15,652 nt of DNA from Sulfurimonas sp. (GCA_012963655.1 DTVI01000438.1:1-15652), one strand, 5' to 3'; positions 1 through 6,030 are shown, counted from the stretch's first letter. Numbers and translations: made by a program. Notes: generated by a model not told the origin, from the sequence alone.

Positions 1-114
1 AACCCGAGTTTCCTAAAAGTGTAAATCAATCACCTATTTTCGACCTAAAAAGATATTACAATCATCTCACTTATAATTTAATAAAATAATATATATTAAA
101 TATAGTTAAGCTAA

Positions 115-157
115 GGGGTCAGGTAAACCCTATACCGGATACGGTTTACCTGACCCC
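115..157. repeat. Perfect 15-bp inverted repeat, REP-like
   Basis: GGGGTCAGGTAAACC at 115-129 is followed by a 13-base loop and its exact reverse complement GGTTTACCTGACCCC at 143-157. It lies 33 bases past the stop of the minus-strand gene at 191-571, so a transcript of that gene would end in a very stable hairpin, though no clean U-tract follows. The GGGGTCAG core recurs at 656 and, with changes, at 1188 and 2627. Short GGGG-led palindromes of this kind are typical of REP/BIME elements mobilised by RAYT (Y1) transposases. That link is inferred, since no transposase gene is visible here. Confidence 0.8.
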
Positions 158-190
158 AATTTCTTGAAGATGCAAAAGAGATAGAAATAC

Positions 191-571
191 TTAAAGCCCT
201 TTCCTAAATTCGATTTCAGATAAAAGTATCTCTTCATAAGTCCTAGATAAAGAGGGAAGTATAAGTATATTCTCAATGTGATCAAGCTCAAGATCTTTTA
301 TCTTGATTTGTTGCATCTCTTCATCGCCATCAATTCCATAACTGTCCCAAACAATATTTTCACGAATAAGACTAAAGTCATCCGTAGTATATATTGATGC
401 ATCTCTATAGTCATTTTTATCATATTGAACTTTTTGATATGCTAAGCCACCCTCTAGACCATAGTGTTGGCCATTTTTATCAGTATACTCAGCTAAATCG
501 TTAAAACTTCTCGAACAGATAAAAGTACCATCTGGAGTTTGGATTCTACTTAAAAGTAATTCTTTGTTCAT
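191..571 (-). CDS. Small hypothetical protein, possibly of a phage-associated family
   Basis: A 126-residue acidic, soluble protein with no signal peptide or membrane segment. The start at 571 is supported by AAGG placed 7 bases upstream (AAAAAGGTTAGCAG then ATG). The N-terminus reads LLSRIQTPDGTFICSRS, followed by a DKNGQHYGLEGGLAY stretch. From memory this pattern (SR-x-x-TPDGT, then DKNG-x-x-Y-x-x-x-GG-x-x-Y) resembles uncharacterised small proteins seen in phages and plasmids; I know no function for them. It is transcribed away from a bidirectional hairpin terminator at 613-636 and ends shortly before the inverted repeat at 115-157. The neighbourhood of small orphan genes and REP-like repeats suggests acquired DNA. 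The coding call is firm; the family recollection is weak. Confidence 0.75.
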   Translation of the reverse strand: MNKELLLSRIQTPDGTFICSRSFNDLAEYTDKNGQHYGLEGGLAYQKVQYDKNDYRDASIYTTDDFSLIRENIVWDSYGIDGDEEMQQIKIKDLELDHIENILILPSLSRTYEEILLSEIEFRKGL

Positions 572-612
572 CTGCTAACCTTTTTAATAAATAATTGTTG
601 CATAGTATCATT

Positions 613-636
613 AAAAAGATGATTTGTCATCTTTTT
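613..636. terminator. Bidirectional AT-rich hairpin terminator
   Basis: AAAAAGATGA (613-622), loop TTTG, TCATCTTTTT (627-636): a perfect 10-bp stem with a run of T on one side and a run of A on the other. It therefore gives a U-tract on either strand. It lies between the minus-strand genes ending at 788 and starting at 571 and should stop read-through from the upstream one. Confidence 0.7.
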
Positions 637-652
637 TGGTAATCCAGAAAGC

Positions 653-697
653 GAAGGGGTCAGGATATCAATATTAGTTTTAAACTATCTACACAAT
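653..697. repeat. REP-like repeat copy A1
   Basis: This stretch runs GAAGGGGTCAGGATATC, then AATATTAGTTTTAAACTATC and CTACA. It aligns, with scattered substitutions and one gap, to 2623-2668 (GAAAGGTGTCAG, then AATGTTAGTTTTAAGATA and CTACA). It begins with the same GGGGTCAG core as the inverted repeat at 115-157. The two copies share orientation and are about 2 kb apart. I interpret it as a dispersed non-coding repeat. Confidence 0.6.
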
Positions 698-801
698 AAA
701 AGTGTGGCACTAACTAATAGGCACTTGTACAACCTTATGGTCACTTTGTCTATCTTCCCAATACTTTTTCTTACTTCAATGTGCTCTTTAGTATTTATCA
801 T
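685..801 (-). CDS. Possible 38-residue micro-ORF
   Basis: An ATG at 799-801 inside the end of the 75-residue gene (14-base overlap, other frame) opens 38 codons to a TAG at 685-687. The predicted peptide starts MINTKEHIEVRKSIGK, is basic at first and ends in a short hydrophobic stretch (LLVSATLLL). There is no convincing Shine-Dalgarno site. It could be a translationally coupled small protein, a frameshifted tail of the upstream gene, or chance. I recognise no family. Confidence 0.2.
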   Translation of the reverse strand: MINTKEHIEVRKSIGKIDKVTIRLYKCLLVSATLLLCR

Positions 802-1015
802 ATCCATAAGAAATATATTCCACTAAATCATTATCAGTAGGATAACCTGCTACTGCATAACCATCCTCATCATAACAACACTTTCTACCTGTATCCATAT
901 TAACGCATACCAGCGGGTATTCTGCATCTTTAAGTATATCTTTAATCCTAATAGTATTGCCCATACTATTTTTCCATCTCTGCCCAACTTTAAACTCTAC
1001 AAATTCATTTTCCAC
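788..1015 (-). CDS. Small hypothetical protein, phage-type, GTG start
   Basis: A 75-residue protein beginning at a GTG (1013-1015); the next in-frame methionine is at residue 18 and would remove the most motif-like part, so the GTG start is preferred, although its ribosome site is weak. The sequence FKVGQRWKNSMGNTIRIKDI at residues 8-27 and the ending DNDLVEYISYGYDKY resemble small phage/prophage proteins with a VGQ-x-W-x-x-x-x-G-x-x-x-x-I opening and a DLVE-type end. This is a recollection, not a search. Two adjacent cysteines occur near residues 46-47. No membrane segment. A perfect TATAAT lies about 35 bases upstream of the start (1049-1054). The gene is isolated from housekeeping genes and surrounded by REP-like repeats. 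Confidence 0.65.
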   Translation of the reverse strand: MENEFVEFKVGQRWKNSMGNTIRIKDILKDAEYPLVCVNMDTGRKCCYDEDGYAVAGYPTDNDLVEYISYGYDKY

Positions 1016-1048
1016 TATTTTAACTTTCTAACTTGATTTTTGATGTGT

Positions 1049-1054
1049 ATTATA
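1049..1054 (-). promoter_or_regulatory. Candidate -10 box, TATAAT, for the 75-residue gene
   Basis: On the minus strand the sequence reads TTTGATATAATACAC, a consensus -10 about 34 bases upstream of the GTG start. No -35 is visible, as is usual for Campylobacterota. Directly upstream is a dyad, AATAGTA (1063-1069) and TACTATT (1080-1086), separated by 10 bases. It lies where an operator or a small hairpin could act. Confidence 0.5.
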
Positions 1055-1184
1055 TCAAATACAATAGTAAAGGGATGTCTACTATTACTAAATTCTTATC
1101 TTAAAAGCTAATAGTCATTACCTACCCTTAGTTTAGAAAACATAGAAACAAACATATTAGGGATAGCTCAGGCACTTAGAGGAT

Positions 1185-1212
1185 AAAGGGGACAGAGCAC
1201 TTTATTCTTATA
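1185..1212. repeat. REP-like GGGGACAG element
   Basis: The sequence AAAGGGGACAGAGCACTTTA at 1185-1204 is close to the GGGGTCAG core seen at 115 and 656. From memory, AAAGTGCTCTGTCCCC-type sequences (the reverse complement) recur in several proteobacterial genomes near Y1/RAYT transposases. It lies 16 bases past the stop of the DUF4395 gene. It occurs once in this window, so the repeat status is inferred. Confidence 0.4.
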
Positions 1213-1227
1213 TCTTATCTCATAGAA

Positions 1228-1950
1228 CTAAAATGTATCATCTCCGAATTCTTTGTCTTGTAATAATTGAAATTCTCTTTCATCTCTTGCTTCGATTTGC
1301 TTTTCTGTCATAAGTAACTCACCTAAACCCTCACCAAAGTATGTTTTGTTTTCTATCTTGTAGAAGTAAAAATACGACATGTAAATAATGAGTGCGCCTG
1401 TTAAAACAGTAATGACTTTTTGGGTAGTATTAAATGTTTGAACCTTTTCTTTAAACTGAAGTTCACAAGCACCACCGGGACAGTTTTCTGTATTAATACG
1501 CAAAATATTTTTATATACCCAACATCCTAAACAAAACGAAAGAGTAGCTTCCATAAACAAAAGAACAAGACAAAAGATACAAACAAGGACTTTATAGGTG
1601 TCAGGTTCCCAATGCCAACTTAGATAATAAAACATAGGTACTGAAAGAACAAAGCCAATAGACCATGCAAATCTTTTTTGATTTGCAGATACATACTCAG
1701 GTTTTTGGTTTCTGACAAAAAATCTTCCTAGAAGTAAACTCGGTGAGTAGTTTGGAATTGTAATTCTAAAGAAAAAGTCAAACATGAAAAATGCTAAATA
1801 TATTCTTGATAAAATACCATTTCCCATCATAACTGAGTTCATAACTGTAATTAATCCTAAGGTAAAAAGTATACCTGCCGCAGCTCTTGCTTCTCTCTCG
1901 TTAACTACTCTTTCTTTAAAGCCGTTAACATCATTTCCATATTTAAACAT
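1228..1950 (-). CDS. DUF4395-type integral membrane protein
   Basis: A 240-residue membrane protein. Start ATG at 1950 is preceded by AAAAGGACACTAT, a good ribosome site. I see hydrophobic segments at about residues 22-42, 46-66, 94-112, 119-142 and 176-196. The NQKPEYV-x-x-x-QKRFAW motif at residues 81-96 and the FCLGCWVY motif at 139-146, followed by a CPGGAC pair of cysteines at 157-162, match what I recall of DUF4395 proteins. This family is often found near thioredoxin- or sulfur-related genes, and the cysteine pairs suggest a redox or thiol role, but no function is established. The tail from 200 on is charged and probably cytoplasmic. It is a monocistronic unit with its own promoter at 1995-2000 and a REP-like sequence just past the stop. 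Confidence 0.8.
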   Translation of the reverse strand: MFKYGNDVNGFKERVVNEREARAAAGILFTLGLITVMNSVMMGNGILSRIYLAFFMFDFFFRITIPNYSPSLLLGRFFVRNQKPEYVSANQKRFAWSIGFVLSVPMFYYLSWHWEPDTYKVLVCIFCLVLLFMEATLSFCLGCWVYKNILRINTENCPGGACELQFKEKVQTFNTTQKVITVLTGALIIYMSYFYFYKIENKTYFGEGLGELLMTEKQIEARDEREFQLLQDKEFGDDTF

Positions 1951-1994
1951 ATAGTGTCCTTTTTATATACAAGTGTTAAATTATTATCTTTCCT

Positions 1995-2040
1995 AGTATA
2001 GTGTATTTTTATGCATTTTTATGTATTTTTATGTATTTTC
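1995..2040 (-). promoter_or_regulatory. Promoter with helically phased A-tracts
   Basis: On the minus strand a -10 box TATACT lies at 1995-2000, about 45 bases before the DUF4395 start. Immediately upstream (2001-2040) are four 10-bp units, on the plus strand GTGTATTTTT, ATGCATTTTT, ATGTATTTTT and ATGTATTTTC. This puts a five-base A/T tract on the same face of the helix every turn, which should bend the DNA. Housekeeping promoters in Campylobacter are known to use periodic upstream A/T tracts in place of a -35 box. This is an unusually regular example. Confidence 0.65.
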
Positions 2041-2074
2041 ACCCTAATGGTTGAATCTCTACGTTGTACTATCT

Positions 2075-2148
2075 TTAATCTAAGTTATTAAGAAATTTTC
2101 CAACTATTCAGATGATTAATAAAATAAATACGTAAATAAAAGAGAAGA
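2075..2148. repeat. Divergent repeat copy B1, left of rnpB
   Basis: ATTCAGATGATTAATAAAAT then AAATACGTAAAT (2106-2137) matches 2669-2704 (GTTCAGATGATTAAGAAAGT then AAATACGGAAAT) with about three to four substitutions, in direct orientation. Upstream, 2075-2106 may be a more decayed match to 2640-2669. The pair brackets rnpB. Confidence 0.5.
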
Positions 2149-2170
2149 ATAAAAATAAGAAGTGGAGAAG

Positions 2171-2540
2171 TATGGCAGAACAATAAGCCGAGTTCTGTTT
2201 TTAAACGGCAATTCATCTACTGTTTATATTACTATAAACCTCTAGCGAAGCATTACATTGTGAGACTGTAACCATATACTTCTTGCTGCGGGTTGGGTTT
2301 TCAAGCTGCTAGCATTACTGAAAGCACTGGTGGGCTCTTACCCCACCTTTTCACCCTTACCTAGACTACAAGGCTTAAAAGATTTAAAAAAGCTTTTAAG
2401 TCTTGAACTAGGCGGTACATTTTCTGTTGCACTATCCCTCATGTTACCATGGCCATCAGTTAGATGGAACCCTGTCTCACTGCAGCCCGGACTTTCCTCT
2501 TTTATTCAAGTGAATAAAAGCTGCCGTTGCTCTACCATGT
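2171..2540 (-). ncRNA. rnpB: RNase P RNA (M1 RNA), type A
   Basis: Catalytic RNA subunit of RNase P, which trims the 5' leader from pre-tRNAs. Read on the minus strand, conserved region I is GAGGAAAGTCCGGGCTGC (plus 2482-2499) and the 3' end carries ACAGAACTCGGCTTAT (plus 2183-2198), the partner sequence near the universal 3' end. Helix P1 can be drawn between AUGGUAGAGCA at the 5' end (2528-2538) and UGUUCUGCCAU at the 3' end (2172-2182), which fixes a length near 370 nt, normal for bacterial type A. An AT-rich helix CTTAAAAG/CTTTTAAG occupies the variable P12 area. A plus-strand open frame across 2330-2542 is spurious. Ends are estimated to within a few bases. Confidence 0.95.
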
Positions 2541-2543
2541 GAA

Positions 2544-2572
2544 AGTATAAGATAATCTTTGTAAATGTTCAA
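2544..2572 (-). promoter_or_regulatory. rnpB promoter with -35 and -10
   Basis: On the minus strand TTGAAC (2567-2572) and TATACT (2544-2549) are separated by exactly 17 bases. A start 6-7 bases downstream of the -10 falls at about 2537-2539, exactly where helix P1 predicts the 5' end of rnpB. A recognisable -35 is uncommon in this group and fits a strongly expressed RNA gene. Confidence 0.8.
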
Positions 2573-2622
2573 TAAAAAATGCAAAGAAAGAAGAAGGTTC
2601 AAAAGTAAGGCTTGAAAATGAA

Positions 2623-2712
2623 GAAAGGTGTCAGCACATTAATGTTAGTTTTAAGATACTACAGAATAGTTCAGATGATTAAGAAAGTAAATACGGAAAT
2701 GAATAAGAGAAA
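2623..2712. repeat. REP-like composite repeat (A2 + B2), right of rnpB
   Basis: The first half (2623-2668) aligns with the copy at 653-697, and the second half (2669-2712) with the copy at 2106-2148. So this appears to be the fullest version of the family in the window, about 90 bp. It starts with GGTGTCAG, a variant of the GGGGTCAG core, and stops 5 bases before the stop codon of hepT. No open frame or transposase is associated with it. Confidence 0.55.
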
Positions 2713-2717
2713 TAAAA

Positions 2718-3152
2718 CTAATCAACAAGCTCTTTTTTCAAAAGCCTTAAAAAATTAGAGACTTTTTGATTTTTCTCATTTTCTATCATTGCAGAAACTA
2801 TTGCATTTTCTAGGTCAATATTTTTATCATAAGATACTTTTTTTAAATCATCTGAGAAAGGTTCTAATTTATTTGTAATAACATCCCAAACAATTTCTTC
2901 ATCTATTCCAAAGTAACCATGAATAATTTGATTTCTAAAATCAACAATTCTTCGGTATTTTTCATCTATTGTTTCGAGTTTTAAAAGGCTATTACAAGCT
3001 TCACCAATAATTTCAAGTTCTCTAATCGTAGCGTCCCATTCGAGTTCACTATGTAAAAAGTCTGATGGATTTTTGAAACTAGCTGTGTATCTTTGGATTT
3101 TGTTGAAGGCAATAAAAATATCTATTATATATAGAGATTGATCTCTAGACAT
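2718..3152 (-). CDS. hepT: HepT-like HEPN toxin (DUF86)
   Basis: A 144-residue helical protein. The HEPN signature R-x4-H-x-Y is present as R73-NQII-H78-G-Y80, the expected distance before the C-terminal helix. HEPN toxins of this group are RNases; in characterised MntA-HepT pairs the toxin is silenced when the partner adds AMP to the tyrosine of this motif. The ATG at 3152 lies inside the last codons of the nucleotidyltransferase gene (8-base overlap, ATGTCTAG), so the two are translationally coupled, with antitoxin first. Length fits the family. Gene name is by family and context; biochemical activity is inferred. It is adjacent to a composite REP-like repeat, consistent with a mobile module. 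Confidence 0.9.
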   Translation of the reverse strand: MSRDQSLYIIDIFIAFNKIQRYTASFKNPSDFLHSELEWDATIRELEIIGEACNSLLKLETIDEKYRRIVDFRNQIIHGYFGIDEEIVWDVITNKLEPFSDDLKKVSYDKNIDLENAIVSAMIENEKNQKVSNFLRLLKKELVD

Positions 3153-3429
3153 AAATTACTTCGTTTTTAACACTTTGTTTAATGAGATTACGTAGCTTTT
3201 TTTCTAAACCGAGATCAATAGTTTTTTCTAAATTATTTTCTAAGTACTCTTTTAATCCATAAAAGTTATCAAAACTAGAAGGCATATCTACAAGAATATC
3301 AATATCACTGTTTAGGGTTTGCTTGTTTGAAGCATATGAGCCAAATAAACCTATTTTTTTTACATTAAATTTTTTTTGAATAAATGCTTTGTTTGTAGAA
3401 AGAAAATTTATAATATGATCTTGTGTCAT
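3145..3429 (-). CDS. mntA: MntA-like nucleotidyltransferase antitoxin
   Basis: A 94-residue minimal nucleotidyltransferase. The fold's signature G-S at residues 30-31 (LFGSYAS), followed by SDIDILVD with D42 and D44, gives the two metal-binding aspartates; the third is probably D72 in KTIDLG. All catalytic residues are therefore present. In the studied family the enzyme transfers AMP from ATP to the HepT tyrosine and so neutralises the toxin. Start at 3429 follows a GGGAT site; a consensus TATAAT lies about 38 bases upstream. It is the first gene of a two-gene operon with hepT. Such pairs are widespread on mobile and defence-rich loci; here the pair sits alone between rnpB and the TCA cluster. 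Confidence 0.9.
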   Translation of the reverse strand: MTQDHIINFLSTNKAFIQKKFNVKKIGLFGSYASNKQTLNSDIDILVDMPSSFDNFYGLKEYLENNLEKTIDLGLEKKLRNLIKQSVKNEVIYV

Positions 3430-3466
3430 TTAATATCCCAAAACATTAATTTTTATTTATAGGGCA

Positions 3467-3472
3467 ATTATA
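3467..3472 (-). promoter_or_regulatory. Candidate -10 box of the mntA-hepT operon
   Basis: Minus-strand TATAAT in the context TTTAGTTATAATTGCCC, 37 bases upstream of the mntA ATG, with an A/T-rich run ahead of it (starting AAAAAAATCACTATA) and no clear -35. Confidence 0.55.
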
Positions 3473-3534
3473 ACTAAATATAGTGATTTTTTTAACTGAA
3501 GTAAATAAAGGAAAAAAGGAAGGGGGTAAAAGAG

Positions 3535-3566
3535 TTAGAAGTAAACTCTAGGAGTATTACTTCTAA
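3535..3566 (-). terminator. Strong hairpin ending the TCA cluster
   Basis: TTAGAAGTAA (3535-3544) pairs perfectly with TTACTTCTAA (3557-3566). Inside, ACTC (3545-3548) pairs with GAGT (3552-3555) around a TAG loop, leaving one bulged A. That makes a 14-bp stem 6 bases past the stop of the HMA gene. On the minus strand it is followed by CTCTTTTACC, a short U-rich run. It probably terminates transcription of the sucC-sucD-HMA unit or protects its 3' end. Confidence 0.7.
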
Positions 3567-3572
3567 GGGTGT

Positions 3573-3821
3573 TTATGAGAAGTTAAGATTTGAATGATCA
3601 GGAAGATCAACTTCATCATCAATCAGAGGATAACCATGTTCTCTTAGAACTTTTTTCAAAAGCTCTAAATGTTCATCATCTTTAATCTCTGCAGTTACCA
3701 CATGTGGTTCTTTACGAAGATTAACATTAACTTCTATGAACCCTGCTATCTCAAGTGCGGTACGAATTGTTTCCGCACAAGCGCCACAGCTAAGGTTTTG
3801 TACTTCTAGTGTTTTTAGCAT
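3573..3821 (-). CDS. Heavy-metal-associated (HMA) domain protein
   Basis: An 82-residue soluble protein with one ferredoxin-like HMA fold. The metal site is C12-G-A-C15 in the loop NLSCGACAETIR, in place of the more common M-T/H-C-x-x-C, which points to binding of a soft metal such as copper, or loss of strict specificity. A C-terminal acidic extension (DDEVDLPDHS) goes beyond the usual 65-70 residues. The ATG lies only 2 bases after the sucD stop, with no strong site of its own, so it is probably expressed by coupling with sucD. It is an odd partner for TCA enzymes; no copper ATPase or other metal gene is nearby. It could be a copper chaperone, but function here is unknown. Confidence 0.85.
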   Translation of the reverse strand: MLKTLEVQNLSCGACAETIRTALEIAGFIEVNVNLRKEPHVVTAEIKDDEHLELLKKVLREHGYPLIDDEVDLPDHSNLNFS

Positions 3822-3823
3822 GA

Positions 3824-4696
3824 CTATTTAGCCATTGCCTTAGTAACTGCTTTACCAATTTCAGCTGGAGAAACAACAACTGTTGCACCTGCAGCTTCAA
3901 GAGCAGCCATCTTTTCAGCAGCTGTACCAGCAGAACCAGAAACGATTGCTCCAGCGTGACCCATTGTTTTACCTTTAGGCGCAGTTTGACCAGCGATAAA
4001 TGCAACAACAGGCTTAGTGATATGTTCTTTAATATACTTAGCAGCTTGAATTTCAAGATCTCCACCAATTTCACCGATCATAACGATACATTCAGTATCT
4101 GGATCTGCTTCAAACATTGGAAGAAGTTGAAGGTAAGAAAGACCAATAATTGGATCTCCACCAATACCAACAGCAGTAGAAATACCAAAACCTTCTTTAC
4201 ATACTTGGTTAGCACCTTCATAAGTAAGAGTACCAGACTTAGAGATAAGACCAACAGTACCCTTCTTAAAGATCATACCTGGCATGATTCCAATTTTACA
4301 TTCTTCAGCAGTAATGATACCTGGACAGTTTGGCCCAAGTGTTTTCATACCGTGCTTAGTAGCGTGAGCTTTAGCCATTTGCATGTCTTTAACTGGAGCA
4401 CCTTCAGTAATGATTACTGCAAGTTCAATACCAGCTTCAGCAGCTTCCATTACAGCGTCACCAACAAATGCAGGTGGAACGAAGATCATAGAAACAGTAG
4501 CGCCAGTAGTGTTAACCGCTTCTTTTACTGTATTAAAAACAGGTTGACCAAGGTGAGTTTGACCACCCTTGTTTGGTGTAACACCACCAACGATTTTAGT
4601 TCCATAAGCTGCACATTGCTCAGCGTGAAAAGAACCCTCTTTACCTGTAAAACCTTGAACGATTACTTTTGTATCTTTGTTAATTAAAATTGACAT
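3824..4696 (-). CDS. sucD: Succinyl-CoA synthetase (ADP-forming) subunit alpha
   Basis: Together with SucC it interconverts succinyl-CoA and succinate with synthesis or use of ATP. The 290-residue length is standard. The N-terminal CoA-binding Rossmann domain has GFTGKEGSFHAEQ at residues 15-27 and NKGG at 42-45. The nucleotide-dependent ligase domain has SKSGTLTYE at 152-160, VGIGGDPIIG at 176-185, and the phosphorylated histidine H247 in MGHAGAIVSG. The start at 4696 is 3 bases after the sucC stop, with AAAGGAAA inside the sucC end as ribosome site. All key residues are intact. Forms the cytoplasmic alpha/beta complex with SucC and is part of the TCA cluster; in a reductive cycle it would run toward succinyl-CoA. 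Confidence 0.97.
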   Translation of the reverse strand: MSILINKDTKVIVQGFTGKEGSFHAEQCAAYGTKIVGGVTPNKGGQTHLGQPVFNTVKEAVNTTGATVSMIFVPPAFVGDAVMEAAEAGIELAVIITEGAPVKDMQMAKAHATKHGMKTLGPNCPGIITAEECKIGIMPGMIFKKGTVGLISKSGTLTYEGANQVCKEGFGISTAVGIGGDPIIGLSYLQLLPMFEADPDTECIVMIGEIGGDLEIQAAKYIKEHITKPVVAFIAGQTAPKGKTMGHAGAIVSGSAGTAAEKMAALEAAGATVVVSPAEIGKAVTKAMAK

Positions 4697-4699
4697 CTA

Positions 4700-5872
4700 C
4701 TAGTTTCCTTTCGCTGCAGCAACTGCCTTAGCAGCACCGTCACCTAAATCATCACCAACAATTAAGTTAGCAATATTTGCATTTTTAAGAATTTCCGATG
4801 CTTCTGGAGCATTTGTTCCATCAAGACGAACGATAATTGGCACATTAACATCTGTAAGTTTAGTTGCTTCAAGAATACCGTTAGCGATACGATCACAACG
4901 AACGATTCCACCAAAGATATTTACGAAGATTGCTTTTACATTTGGGTTTTTAAGAATAATCTCAAAACCTTTTGCAACAGTCTCAGCATTTGCGCTACCA
5001 CCCACGTCAAGGAAGTTAGCAGGAGTTCCACCCATGTGGTTAATTGTATCCATAGTACCCATAGCAAGACCAGCACCATTTACCATACAACCGATTTCAC
5101 CATCAAGAGCTACATAAGAAAGACCGTATTTAGCTGCTTCAACTTCATCAGCATCTTCTTCAGTTAAATCTCTCATAGCCATAATTTCTGGTTGACGTCC
5201 AAGAGCAGAGTTATCAAACCCCATCTTACCGTCTAGTGCTAAAAAGTCACCAGAACCAGTACGAACAAGAGGATTGATTTCAATCATCTCAGCATCATTT
5301 TCCATGTATAGTTTGAAAAGCTTTTGTGCAAATGAAATAATTTTCTTTTGCTCAGCTTTATCAGAAATACCAAGACCAAATGCTAATTCTCTACCATGGA
5401 AACCTTGGAAACCAACAGCAGGGTCAACAGGGATAGTAATAATTTTTTCTGGAGTGTTTTCAGCAACATCTTCGATGTTCATACCACCCTCAGTAGAAGC
5501 CATAATTAAAGGCATTTCTAGTTTTCTATCAAGAACAACAGAAAGATAAAACTCATCCTGAATATCAGCGCCATCTTCGATGTAAAGCTTTTGAACAAGC
5601 TTACCTGCTGCGTCTGTTTGGTGAGTAACAAGAGTCATTCCAAGAATTTCTTCTGAAAGTTCTTTTACTTCGTCTAAAGACTTAGCTAGTTTAACACCAC
5701 CACCAAGACCACGACCACCTGCGTGAATCTGAGCCTTAACAACCCATACTGGACCACCAAGTTCTTTTGCAGCTTCAACAGCAGCATCTACGCTCTCAAC
5801 CATAATACCTTTTGGTGTTGGTACGCCATACTTAGCAAAAACTTGTTTCGCTTGATATTCATGAATATTCAT
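4700..5872 (-). CDS. sucC: Succinyl-CoA synthetase (ADP-forming) subunit beta
   Basis: Beta subunit of the succinate-CoA ligase, carrying the ATP-grasp nucleotide site and the succinate site. 390 residues is the family length. The typical start MNIHEYQAKQVFAKYGVPTP, the glycine-rich loop near residues 52-60 (GGRGLGGGV), EINPLV near residue 198, and the C-terminal NIFGGIVRCDRIANG stretch (about residues 319-333) that contacts the alpha subunit are all present. The start at 5872 is preceded by AAGGAAATTATAG. It opens the sucC-sucD-HMA unit, 158 bases after fumC; that spacer is filled with hairpins, so it may be co-transcribed with fumC and processed, or have its own promoter. Confidence 0.97.
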   Translation of the reverse strand: MNIHEYQAKQVFAKYGVPTPKGIMVESVDAAVEAAKELGGPVWVVKAQIHAGGRGLGGGVKLAKSLDEVKELSEEILGMTLVTHQTDAAGKLVQKLYIEDGADIQDEFYLSVVLDRKLEMPLIMASTEGGMNIEDVAENTPEKIITIPVDPAVGFQGFHGRELAFGLGISDKAEQKKIISFAQKLFKLYMENDAEMIEINPLVRTGSGDFLALDGKMGFDNSALGRQPEIMAMRDLTEEDADEVEAAKYGLSYVALDGEIGCMVNGAGLAMGTMDTINHMGGTPANFLDVGGSANAETVAKGFEIILKNPNVKAIFVNIFGGIVRCDRIANGILEATKLTDVNVPIIVRLDGTNAPEASEILKNANIANLIVGDDLGDGAAKAVAAAKGN

Positions 5873-5911
5873 CTATAATTTCCTTGTAAAGTAATACTAC
5901 ATTTGTTATCT

Positions 5912-6014
5912 AACTCAAAAGAGTTGAAATAAGTTCCGCACTTACGACAATCCGTAGGATCCTTGGCGGAGATACTGAAGTAGTCAGTATCTCTAGAAAA
6001 CCAAATGGTTTTCT
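5912..6014 (-). other. Row of four hairpins in the fumC-sucC spacer
   Basis: In order on the minus strand: AGAAAACCA/TGGTTTTCT (5995-6014); CAGTATCTC/GAGATACTG (5969-5993, 7-base loop); TACG/CGTA (5943-5956) enclosed by GCGG/CCGC (5936-5969), slightly overlapping the previous stem; AACTC/GAGTT (5912-5925). The first begins 17 bases past the fumC stop. None is followed by a clear U-tract. They could act as a weak terminator, a 3'-end protector, an RNase processing region or a leader for sucC. Confidence 0.5.
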
Positions 6015-6030
6015 TGTTTAAAACTAGATA

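Noticed and set aside
3..92. Open frame entering from the left edge (29 codons, plus strand)
   Set aside because: It is short and AT-rich with no recognisable motif. It could be a gene tail but cannot be told from chance.
2001..2040. CRISPR or minisatellite coding repeat
   Set aside because: Units are 10 bp without spacers and non-coding; the position behind a -10 box fits promoter curvature better.
2330..2542. Plus-strand 70-codon open frame
   Set aside because: It is antisense to rnpB, whose conserved regions and promoter are clear; the peptide has no family features.
3790..4074. 94-codon minus-strand frame in sucD
   Set aside because: It is the +1 frame of sucD, rich in Leu/Lys/Gln as expected for a shifted frame, and it overlaps the HMA start.
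3956..4687. 243-codon plus-strand frame opposite sucD
   Set aside because: It is antisense to an intact, conserved sucD gene. Its Asn/Thr/Ser/Phe-rich composition is what results from reading the opposite strand.
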